Assembly: GCF_030463565.1 (NCBI RefSeq) | Contig: NC_134646.1 | Location: 17,016,001-17,080,000 of the forward strand | DNA: 64,000 nt | Source: Pelecanus crispus | Lineage: Eukaryota > Chordata > Aves > Pelecaniformes > Pelecanidae | Direction: 5' to 3' | In this document: one piece after another, positions 45,661 through 56,760 of the stretch | Layout of the letters: each line of letters starts with the position of its first letter | How positions within the stretch are numbered: position 1 is the stretch's first letter | Position numbers and translations under genes: made by a program | The notes under the pieces: generated by a model | Database searches by the model: none | What the model was told of the DNA's origin: nothing | The model's input: the letters and a program-made list of their open reading frames with translations, nothing else

Positions 45661-48600
45661 GAACAGACTTGTGCCTGTTGTTTCCCTTTCACTTACTCTA
45701 TCTTTGGTGTAGTATAGTATACATAATTTAAATAACCAGGGAATCTCTCTGGGCTCAAAACCACCTGCTGGCTTATATTAGCTAATTAATGGTGATTTAT
45801 CCAAGTTACTAATTTGAGTGGAGCTGATTGCCTTTAGGAATTTTGAGAACGTTGTAAGAATTTTGATTATAATTATGCTTATTTGATGGGCAGTCTACTT
45901 AAAATACTTAAAAAAAAATTTGCCTGCCAGCTGATTTTTTTACTGTGCCAAATGAATGACTTTGTGTTGTTTTCTACTCTAGATCATATATTCAGGTAGT
46001 TTGTTTACTCTGTTACTCAATTTCATCTTTGTCTGGCTCCCTATCATTTTCTCTTTTATATTAGGGTTTATTTGCCTAGCTTTGAAACAATGACTGCTTG
46101 AAAAATAGTACTGATCTTGAACCTGCAGAGCTTAATCATTTTCACAAAAACTAATATAGCAGATTCATTTTAGCCAAACTTCTCTGTCATGCTGACCTGA
46201 TTCCCAGGGCCTGAAAGTGTGAATTTAATGGTGGTACAATGTCTGAGGTAAGAATATAATAGAAACCTCTCAGCAGTATATCTATTGGATCAGTGTAATT
46301 TCTTTTTTCTCTACTGGTCTCAATGTCTCTTAAGGCAATCTAGTCTGCAGACAGCGAAGGAGGCTAGCCTTCTCTTTTACTGTGATCCCAGTGCTACTTA
46401 TACTAAACAAAGAATCAACTCCCTAGACAAGGTATACAGTAGACATCTGTTAAACACATAATCCTAGAGGAAAATTTACTCTATTAAAAAAATTATTCTT
46501 TTGCTGTGAATCTAGGAGAATACTACTACGAGGTCTATCCTGAAGACTAGAAAATAAAGTTATTACAATTTGGCTGTATTACTATTGCTTTTTAACTTCA
46601 GGGGTGAGGAAGTTTTTCTCTTAATCATTTTCATGTACTAAAAATGAGAATTATATACTACATTCTCTACAAAGTAACAAGAACCTGGTGGTAGATATGT
46701 TGGCTTCCAGTACACATTTGTAGATGAAAACATAACAGAACTAAAATAATTCACCAAACTGAAGCGTTTCAAACATAACTCATGCATGAGAAATTCTACT
46801 CTTGCTGGATCTACCATCACGCAAATACTCATGTTGCGCAAATTCCTTCTACAGAAACCTGTATGATAAACTTAGGATATGACCCAGCATAAGTGTGCTC
46901 TCACAGATTCTTCTTTACACAAAGCTTTCTGAGAAAGCCTTGTCTACTACTGATGAGATGGGGGAAATTGTAGACAAGTTTCCTCAGTCTCAGTTAATTT
47001 TATATGAGAAAGTATATAAAAGCTGTAATTTGTAGAAAGTGTCTTTAAAACTGGAGTACTACATTTAGGCATTTAATGCCATATCTTTGACTGAAATCCA
47101 AGAAGTGCAAGATAAGAAAAAAATGGTCCTGGAATAATACTTTTGATCGGAATCAGAATCAACTGTACCTGAACCATTTTGCCAGATACTTTTCTAACAC
47201 ACTCTTTCAAAACCTCCAAAACCACACAGATTTCATTCTCTCCCTAGGCTTCTTATAAATAAAGTGTGTATTTCCATTGGGAGTTCTGGGTAATCAACAT
47301 CTCAAACTGCTTTAAATATTTAGGTATGGTTTTCACTGCCTAATTATAAATAGCCAGTATTAAAAAGATCTGACCTTAGGTTTCGGTAAGCTCTTTTCTT
47401 GAATAATGAAAGATTAAGAGAAGAATTAATGAATAACTGTGCTTTTCTGTGATTATTTAAGAAACAAGAAAAAAACACATTGGAGAGGAAAAGTGAGTTT
47501 TCAATATTTACAAAGCAAATTGGTGGCAAAGAGGGAAATAAATTGCTGTCTCATACTTCACAACCCTCAGTGCCTTATCCTCTCCAGATATTACTCTCTA
47601 TGTGCTTTTCTGAGAGTCTGAGTCCTTCCTGTGGTGTCAAATGTTGCTTAGTATGAAAATCAGACTTCATCATTTTTGTCTAAGTTAAACTGCTTTTTAT
47701 TGTTAGGCTTTTCCTCTCTGAATAGTGTTCAATGAAGTAAAACAGAGAAATTCAGGGTAATTTTTTTCACTGTTCATTCATTAAAAATTATATTACTGTT
47801 AAGTAAAAAGAGAGACAAGGGACAGAGGTGTTACAGTTCACTTCTGCAGTTGAACTTGTTCAGCTACATCACAGTAAAAGCCACAGAGCTTTTGTTGTCT
47901 TCTACAGCAAAATAACTAAGGCTACTGTTAGTTTTTTCACTACAAAAAGCACACTGCTTTTGGCAGAGAAGACAAAGCCAACTCTCTCTCCAGTTTCTCT
48001 ACAATCTTTGATCTCTTAATTCCCCTTTCTCCTTCCCCTTGATGTTCTGGTCTCTCTGATCTCTGTTCATCACTACCATATATGTCTGTATAATCTCCCA
48101 CTTGTAATAACTTTAGGACAACCAGAACCTCATCCTTAATTTCTGGCAGACATGCGTTTCTTTGGAAATAAAAAGCTAGTCATTCTTGCTGTCTCATTTT
48201 AGACCAGTTCATCAATGACGTTCTGCAGGAGTTTTTGATTATGACTGCCCATTCAATGAGCAGGTCAGTGAATCATGCCTATGAACACCAGATTTACAAG
48301 ATTTTACAATAATGAAAAATTTGTAAAAGAAAATACAAGGGACTCTTTGTCACCTCATGTCATATTTAAAGTATTGTCTGGTTTAGCTCACTCAATTGCT
48401 GGTTGTGAACATCTGAGTTTTGCTTAATATGTTGATAACATAATGCTCAGTTTTGATTTTTGAGTAACTTTTTGATGTGCTTACTTACTATGTTTCCAGT
48501 AAAAAAGCATAATCTTTCAGTAACTAATTGATGAAGAGCATAAGTAGCTAAACTTGAAAAGATGTGAGATATCAAGTGTTTGCCACCACCAAATCCTAAA

Positions 48601-51600
48601 GCAAGAAATGAAAGTACAAGTTATATACAATAGCCTCAAAACCTGCCACACTCCATATTCTGAAAAGCAATTTATTGCAATATATATGGCATTGTGATAT
48701 CTAGAAAATGCATACTTATTGATCATCCCTATTATTTTTATCCTCCTCTCAATTCCTCCCCCACAAAAAAGAATATGCTGACTAACCAAATTAAGTATTA
48801 TTTAGCTGAAGAACCACTGTTGAATGGAATGAAATGCTCTTCATATCTCTAACTGGTTGACAACTGGCAAAAACAAATAGAGCTCAAATTCAAAGCTCTG
48901 AGCAAAGGATGAGCCAAACTGTCCATCTGTAGAACGTATTTTATTTAGGCTCTATTCACATTTGAAACATCTAGGACTGTTTGGTATTTTGAACATGAGA
49001 TATTGTTTGGAAATTAACCGTGCAGCTTTGGATTTATTAATCCTTATTTTTAAAAAGACTCTTGTGTGAAAATACACTTTAACTCATAGGTACTGTCTTG
49101 TGCAATGTACTTATTAAAAACAGCACGTCCCTGTAGCCCAGAGGGCTGACAGCTTCCTCCAAAGCTGTGCTGCTGCTCTAAGCTAACCTCCGGGGGCTGC
49201 TTGAGAGCGATGCAGCCTTCATCCCCTCCTACAGAGCCTGAACGTAGCATACCTACAACAGTCTCAACCTCGGCTATCCTGAGAAATGCTGTTCCTAAGG
49301 CGGCTACTGAACTTCAGTTCTGGTAGAGAGGCAGTTTGGCTGAGCAGAGAAGAAAAAAAAAGAAATCACCTATCATTTTCAAAAAATTTCAAACAATTTT
49401 ATGAAAGAATAAGAGCACGGATTCAGTGCAACTGAGGGCTTTTTCTCCTCCTGCTCAGACACAGGTAACATTTGTTTCCATTATATCACTCATCCGTGAC
49501 TTTTTATCTCACATGATGAAAATATAACAGAGAAATAAAACTGCCAAACTCTGAGTCTTATGACTGAGACAGGGAATGCTTGCAGACAGCACTGAAGAAC
49601 AAAAAACCACTGAACAAATTCAGTTCAAAAAGACTGATCATATCCTGAGGTACAGCTAGGGCTTTTTTGTTGTTGTCTGTTAAAAGTGGCATAAAATCTT
49701 TAGAGATTTTTTTTCTCCAAAGATGATATTTCTCTAGTTTACTAGATACACTGTTTCACTTTGCATGAACACCCTCTTTGACATTAAGTTCAGCCTTCGG
49801 GCTAGCATCGCTTATCTCTGTTTCCAAAAATCCTCATATTTGATCATCACATTTATTAAGTCAGACTCTGAACCAACTTCCATCATTCTATAGTCCTTTT
49901 ATCTTTCTTTTCTTCCTCCAAAATGTAAGCAATCAAATAGTTTAAACGCCTGTAGGACATTGGCAAAATTATAGATATGGCTTAACCATAAAGTATTGTA
50001 CTCAATTAATTTTTTGAATAATTGTCTGAATTTCAAATCTATAAATATTTGTAATTTCTAGAGGCCAAAAGACATGGACAAATGCTCAAATATTTAATAT
50101 TTTACAACATACACTCCCCCACCCCAATTTTCTATTTGCTTAGTTTACCTTCAAAAGCTTTAACTTCTTGGGTTATAGATCCCTTAATATTGAGTAGAGG
50201 GAGAAAACACTACAGACCCGATAGAATTTCTGTCAAACTCATCTTACTTGTTAGGTACCTATGCCTAAAGTTGAATTAACATGGAAACATTTTTAAATTG
50301 AAAAATAAATTTTAAGGAAAATCATACTATATCAGAAGGCTTGGCAGCAAGAGAATCAATCTTACGAGTGCACATAAACTGTTGAAAATATATCTCTTGG
50401 TTGATACCAGCCGGTGGAAACTAGCATTTCAGTTAGAGCATGTGGGCATCTTTGGATGCTAATTACCAGAGGTTCTAGGACTCAAAAATGCATATACAGA
50501 ACATTTTACCTTGAATGAGCTTTAAAACAATAATTATACAGCGCATTATTTGGAAAACATATCAAGGCAAGATTAACTTGCCCTTGGAGAAGCAGGGAAG
50601 TTTCATAAAGTGAAGTAAGAACAAGAAAGTAGGAAATAACCTCCACCCCAAACTCTTACTTGTAAGCTACTCTTGATCCTAGCAGTACTACTTGTAAGCT
50701 GCTCTCAATGCCTTTTAAACAGGATCCGTGCACCAATCTCCAGAATGACTTGCACTGGAGCCCCTCCCTGACATATGTCCCAACTATACGGGGATGCCAT
50801 ATTCAGGTTTTCAGAAATAACTCCTACACAAGGGTTCAGTAGGAGCTCCAGTATTCCTCACAATACTAGGGCTGAGCGTAAAGGTGTCTTAGAAAGCATT
50901 CAGTAATTGCACCTCTTTCTTATATGGTGGAAGTTTTTCAGCATTTGCAGAAAAAAACCACGTTCACCAACGTATGCAGACATACATGCAAGTAACTATA
51001 GCTCCCATTTTGTTTATAATCAGACCATTCACGTGAAAAAACCCTGAGGAATATATTGAATTGCTGCTAGACACTCTAGCCTCGCACCCTTTCTAGCCAA
51101 ACTTTCTGCCAACGTTAGCCCTTAGTTTCTATGCAGAAAGGATGCTGAAGGCACTGCGTGCTGCTGCTCCCTTAAGACAGGCTTGTCAGTTTTTGGGCAT
51201 GCAGCCCAGGGAATAGCAAAGGGGGAGGTCACAAATTTAGAATACATATGTTCTCTTCACGTGAATATTTGCATTTGCAAATATCTGTACCTGAGGATAA
51301 AGCCTACAGAAAAGCAACAAGAAAATTGTACTGTGTAGTCAGCATCTTCATGAAAGTGCCATTAATAGCAGCTTAATAGGAGGTCATGTACATGGCTTAA
51401 GCCCCAAGAGATGATGCTCTGGAAGGAAACACTGAGACAAAAGCTGAAAATGCAAAAGATTGCATTTACTACTTGTAGTCCTGGCAGCCCAGAGCCTGAT
51501 AATGGGAAGAGATGAAATGGTCCTGGGCTGGAAAGTGGACAAGGGACACATGGTAATTCCTGTTGACGCAGGATGAAAAGGCCAGTTTGTTATTCTAGCC

Positions 51601-52003
51601 AGAGAGAGGAGAAACAGGCAGCAGAAGGAGGGAAGAGTATAGACTGCAGCTGTGAACTTTGCCTCCCAAGCGGCAAAAGTGGATATAACTCTCAGTCTTC
51701 ACAGCCTGCCCTCACATTAAACCTGAATATGAAGCCGATTCCAGGGTTTTCAACAATAGGCAAAACTGAATATTGTTGCCGTAAGCATCTATGTGATGAC
51801 AAAATTAAATATTTTGGTGGCCTTGAAATGGTTTCTGAGCAGGAGGAGAGTGGGGCTAAGAAGAGAAGAAAGAACCGGAGAGCTTCCAGGGAGGAAAGGA
51901 TGAGGGGATGAATTGGGGTAGGCGAGGAATATGTCTCTTACTATCCTTAAGTCAAGAAGAATTTTGGAAAGATATTTTCTAAAAAAAAATCAACATCTTA
52001 AAG

Positions 52004-52080
52004 CTGATTTCACAAATGAGCAAACTGAGGCACAAAGAAATGAAATTATTCACCTAACCTCCCTTAGCAGTTGAGTGTTT
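52004..52080 (+). repeat. MIR SINE remnant
   Basis: TTTCACAAATGAGCAAACTG AGGCACAAAGAAATGAAATT closely follows the MIR 3' core (TTTTACAGATGAGGAAACTG, then AGGCACAGAGAGGTTAAG). The match continues weakly through CACCTAACC. Confidence 0.6.
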
Positions 52081-52469
52081 ATTTTAAAATAAAATGCAAG
52101 TTTTTTTAATTCCCAGAAAATATTTTTTCTTTTTTCTCTCTGCTAGGCCACAAGATCCTGTCACTAGCATTTCACAGCCTTATCTCCAGAATTACAACAT
52201 GTTGAGAATGCTGCTGTCTGTATTCTCTGACATGAATGAACAAATATACGTAAAAGTCACCCTCATCATAATTGCAACTCATAAACCATTGAAACACGTG
52301 GCTACAATGGACATCACACAGTCCGTTCCTCAAACTGTTACAAAGTTTTTCCCAGTGGCTAACCAGAAGCATCCTTCCAGTAATTGCATTTTTCTGGCCC
52401 ACTACTTTTAGTTCAAACAAAGAGGAAAGATCATTATTTATTTTCTTCCCCCTTTTCAAATTCTACATA

Positions 52470-54000
52470 TCTCAAATCTGCTATTGTGTCTTCCCTGGAT
52501 CTCTTCTGTAGACACAGAAGCTCAAAACCTACCATTAAATGAATCTTTTCTTTTGGTCATGATTTTTAGCTCCTTTTCAATCTTTCTGAACTTTGTCTAG
52601 CTTGTCTGCATACTTCATAAAGAATGATATCCAGAACTGCTACAATACTTAGTTGAGACCTTATCAGCGTTGAGTAGAGCAGAAGGATTACTTCACGAGT
52701 CATCATTTTTTAATACCCTAGTAAGATGTTTGCAGTTTTTACAACAGCTTAACACTGTTGATTCAGGTTCAGCTTGTGATTTATTGCAAGTCTAGATTAT
52801 TTTTTTTCCCTCTCTACAGAACTGGTACTGGCTCCCTTTTTGTAACTATCCACTTGATTATTCTTGATTATATATACTCACACATACACACACACACTAA
52901 TGCTGAGAACATGACAACATGCGTTTCTCAATTTGTCAAGATCATTTTGAATTGTAATACCATGAACCAGAATGCTTATGTTCCTTCCCTAGTTTGTGTT
53001 ATCTGCAAACGTAATAAGCATACTCGCTATTCCAGTCTCCAGGTAAGGAATGAAAATACAAGACAGCACAGACTCACATTCCTGTAGAAGCACAGGCTAA
53101 ATAGCCTTCCATTTCTAACAACAGCCACTGATGGCTTTTAATAGTCAGGTTTTTTTATAATCATCATTCACCCACTTGATAGTAGGTTCATGTAGTCCAT
53201 GCTTCCTTACTTGCTTGTAAGTGTTGCATATAATACTATGTCAAGAGCTTCAGACAGACTATATCATATATATTCTCCTTATTTTAATTTCTTTACCCAG
53301 AAATCCCATTGCCCCGTTAATTATTTTGGCTTGACACAATTAGTTTTGGCAAATCCATTTTGGCTGTCTCCCATTTCCTTGTTTTCTCCTAGGTATCTAT
53401 TAAACATCTGATTGTATGTTCTGGTATTTTTCCAAGTCAGGGTCTTAAGTCGATCTATCTGAAATTCCTTGGCGGCTCCTCCTCTTTCCCTTTCTAAAAA
53501 CAGGCATCAGGTTTGTCTTTTTCCACTACTCTGGAACCTGACTTGACCTCCATGAGTTTTCAAAAATGGCTAATGACCTCAAGATTGTTCCAGCCAGTTT
53601 TTTAGCTGTTGTAGGATGAAGTTTCTGAGGCCCATCTGATTTGAAGATCTAACTCCTCTAAGTACTCTCTAGCCTACTTTCTCCTGCTCTAGCCTTGGAT
53701 CTTGCTTTTTTTGTGGCAGATATAAACTGTGTTTGCTACATGAGCAAACAGCTGACCTTTTCAGTGAAGATTAAAGGAAAAAAAGCATTAAAGCACGTTG
53801 GCCTCCCCTAGGTCATCTATTAAGAGTTCCTCCCCTCTGTTGTATAGCAGACTAATACTCCCCTGGAGCTTCCTCCGGCTAATAATGTACTAATAGTTTG
53901 TTATCCTTGATGTCCTTGCTAACTGTATCTCTACCACAGTTACTCTTACTTTATACTTTATCAGAACATGAATCTTTTCTCCTCTGCTACATGTTCTACT
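52470..54000 (-). mobile_element. Old CR1-clade (CR1/L3-like) LINE fragment, about 1.5 kb, antisense
   Basis: Read on + it is the reverse of a CR1 ORF2: CAGAACTGCTACAATACTTA, then GCGTTGAGTAGAGCAGAAGG, GAACTGGTACTGGCTCCC, TGTTATCTGCAAACG, TGGCAAATCCATTTTGGCTG, TTCCAAGTCAGGGTC, CACTACTCTGGAACCTGAC, CCATGAGTTTTCAAAAATGG, CAGCCAGTTTTTTAGC and GGATGAAGTTTCTGAGGCC. These correspond in order to conserved CR1 reverse-transcriptase blocks. Many stops and indels make it non-coding. Edges are approximate. Confidence 0.8.
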
Positions 54001-56230
54001 TTCTTCATCACACCTCATTCTGTGTGATTAAAAAAAATCAAACACTGGTATATTGGTACCTCAAATGAGTTGTTCTTTTTGTCTGCACCAACATATGTAC
54101 TTCTGCCTGAAAAATGTCATGGTGTTACGAATTTTTCAGTATTAGCAGGAATAGAGGTGCTATATAAACAATGCTTTAACCATTTATTGATTGGTCCTTT
54201 AACAACATCTGACTGCTAAAATCTCAACTAGATGACTGGAAACTCATTGTTTTATTTAAACTCAATGTTGCACTGTCGCCGATATTGGAGACTTGAGTTT
54301 AGGGATAAAAATTGGTGCTGACAAACAAATTCACTGGAAAGAAAAAAATACTAAAATTAAACATATCTCAGCACTGGACTTTTGGTATGTTTCTCAGCAC
54401 AGCTATTGGGAGGTAGGTATAACAGAAACAGTTGCCCCAGTGCCTGGCAACAGTGAGGGCACCATCTGGGTTCTGTGGTCTCAGAAAGTGCAAGGAGAAG
54501 GGGAGGGAAAACTCAGGAAGGGGAGTGAGAGGGAAATGTTATGAAAGGAGATGACTGCCATGGCAAGTGAGAATAAGAGGGAGGGAGAGGACAAATATTT
54601 TGCTACCTTCGGGGCCTGAAAGACCTCCTGGTATCTCTGTCCTTCAAATGTGAAATTTATTACTTAAATCCCAGAAATTATTTTTTTCATCTCCAAAATA
54701 CATCTGAAAGAAAACAGTAAGAGGAATGAAGCAAAAATAAAAGCTTAGGCTTTTAAAGCTTGTTTAAATCTCTCAGTTGAACTATTTCTAGAATAAGGGT
54801 CCGCTCCTGACCCTTGTTGCAGTGAAACTATTCATATGGGCAAGGATTACTCACATGAGTAAGAATCACAAATGTGTTTCCTAACACACACATGCCAAAA
54901 AAAAATTGGATCCATTTTTTCTGCATGTTTCATGGATGCAATACGAAACAATGAAGAAAAAGCTTCAAAAGTGATCTTATTTCTATTTCTCTCAAGTTGG
55001 AAAAAAACTCAAATTAATAATTTGCAAACCAACAAGAATTCAACCTTGGAATGCCTCTGGTCATCAATTGTTGCAAGAAAGGAAAAACAAAATGCAAAAG
55101 AAAACTGAGGATTACATTTTAAAATCAAGAAAAGAACAGCTTCTATACAGAAGAAATGTTTGCTTTATACTCTGCACAGATGCTGTACAAGCAAAATTCT
55201 CAGTATATTAATATAAACTGTCTGAAAAAATTCGACCCGATTTCATAAGACCAGCAAAAACAAAACAAAGGGAAGCATGATGTTTATGGGCTTTTTCCTC
55301 TAGCACAACCATGCAAGCTGAGCTGTGAAACTGTGATGGAAATATTAGAGCTGTTGTGCCTGAAAAAACGCAGTGATCATTTCATTCTTCCTGTCTTTTA
55401 ATGCTCCAGGGTTTTGGAGACGAATAGGAGCAATAAGTTCACTTTGCAGAATTAATGCTGTAATTCTTTATCATAAGAGCGGAGCATTACCTCAATCTGA
55501 TTTTTCTACAAAATGGTTCAAAGTCTATTTTTAATGATGGCCCTAATTTGTTAACACCTTTTAAATTATTAATCCCCTTTATATTCAAGTAGTTATTGCA
55601 TGTCATAACAATGTATCTATGCAGGGAAATTTAATAGTATTTTCTGCATGTCAAGAAAAGGCTTGTTCTGCAAAATGCTATTAAAACTGATAATGAGCTA
55701 AATATTTGCCATAGCAAACACTGAAATTACTATATCAATCAACTTTGGGTTCTCTTATTCAATAAACAAAATTTAACCTATTAACTTTGCCTAATTTTAG
55801 GCAGGAAAATGCTTGTTTTCAGGCATATCTTGCCCTTGACTTCATATCTTTATCATCTGATAACTACATTTTGCTGGCCAATTAAGCCATTGTTTTGAAT
55901 CAGATGTAGTAATACAAGCCTTTTATTCTGTCTTGAATGCAACTGTATTACTAGATCCTGAATGCGATTTTCTCTCAGCAAATTTACACTACGTTTTAAA
56001 GCACACATATATCACAGAAAAATGATAAGCTATGTTCCTGAAGACACCTTTCACATTAAAGGGGAAAAAAAAAAAAAAAAAAAAGGATTTATGAGGAAGT
56101 CAAAGGGTAAAATAAAACCTTATATTGCAACTCTTAACTCTTCAGATTACAGTATCTCCACAGATTTGTCTACGTGGCAGGATGTTTGTGTTAATATTTT
56201 AAGAAAATAACTCCAAAAAAACCATAAGAA
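54001..56230. other. AT-rich intergenic with a candidate conserved element
   Basis: No gene. The part at about 55350-55900 is complex AT-rich sequence with many TAAT/ATTA cores (GCAGAATTAATGCTGTAATT, AAATTATTAATCCCC, GATAATGAGCTAAATATTTG), the composition expected of a conserved developmental enhancer. An A20 run lies at about 56066-56084. Confidence 0.4.
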
Positions 56231-56760
56231 CTGCACGCAAGCATCGCCGCTGACAGGCGCACGAAGGAAAGCATCCCCTTTCACGAGCGTCGAAAGCGTA
56301 AATCTGAATGCTGATTGAGCACCTAGCATCCGATTCAGTGGGGAAAAAGAGAAAAAAAAGAAAAGAAAAAAAAAAAAAACAAAAGAGGCAGGTTGCCCCT
56401 GTGAAGAGCTCCCGTAAGGTTTGCTGCCGAGGCCGGCAGCCTGGCCCCGGCTGTGCCTGCTGGCGGGCGCGGGCGCCGCTCGCGCCTCGGCCGCGCGCCC
56501 CCCCGCGCCTGCTCCCCCCGCGGCCCCGCCTGGGCCGGAGAGGGGCGGGGAGCGCCCCCTAGAGGCCGAGCGCAGCTCCCGCCGCCCCCGCCAGCCGCCC
56601 CCGGCCCCCGCCCCAGCCCTGCGTTTGGCCCTAGATCGCTTCCTGCACACCAAACGACCGCGGACGCGCATCAGAGGGGTGTTAAAAATACCGGTTCTGC
56701 GCTGGTGCCGGGATCTAAAATGCTAGCAAGGAGCGTTCTAGAATTCCATGATTCCATGAC
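56231..56760. promoter_or_regulatory. Isolated CpG island in the desert
   Basis: A compact CpG-dense block (densest at 56420-56680) lies in otherwise AT-rich sequence, 54 kb from POU4F2. It could be an orphan CpG island: a promoter of an unannotated transcript, an enhancer or a boundary. No start codon with a recognisable protein follows on either strand. It contains the CTCF-type motif at 56551-56567. Confidence 0.6.
56551..56567 (-). promoter_or_regulatory. CTCF-binding-motif match
   Basis: The - strand reads GGCCTCTAGGGGGCGCT. This differs from the core consensus CCACTAGGGGGCGC at one base. It lies in the isolated CpG island. Occupancy and boundary function are inferred. Confidence 0.6.

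Larger units (their letters stand above)
42816..51999. other. AT-rich intergenic desert, no gene seen
   Basis: Holds the unnamed repeat pair (43105-43260 and 45138-45260), the octamer pair at 45048-45085, microsatellites (TTTA)n at 45270-45287 and (GTTTT)n at 45627-45660, and the palindromic octamer at 51265-51284. Open frames are short and without known domains. Confidence 0.5.

Noticed and set aside
52094-52411. 105-codon frame after a pyrimidine tract ending in TAG
   Set aside because: Acceptor-like start, but no recognisable protein, no donor partner I could support and the next sequence is a CR1 relic.
56147-56671. 174-codon - strand frame in the isolated CpG island
   Set aside because: Compositional Arg/Ala/Gly-rich frame running through a homopolymer; no domain or start context.
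56738-56760. GAATTCCATGATTCCATGAC resembling CR1 terminal octamers
   Set aside because: No CR1 body upstream; two short octamer-like units alone are not enough.
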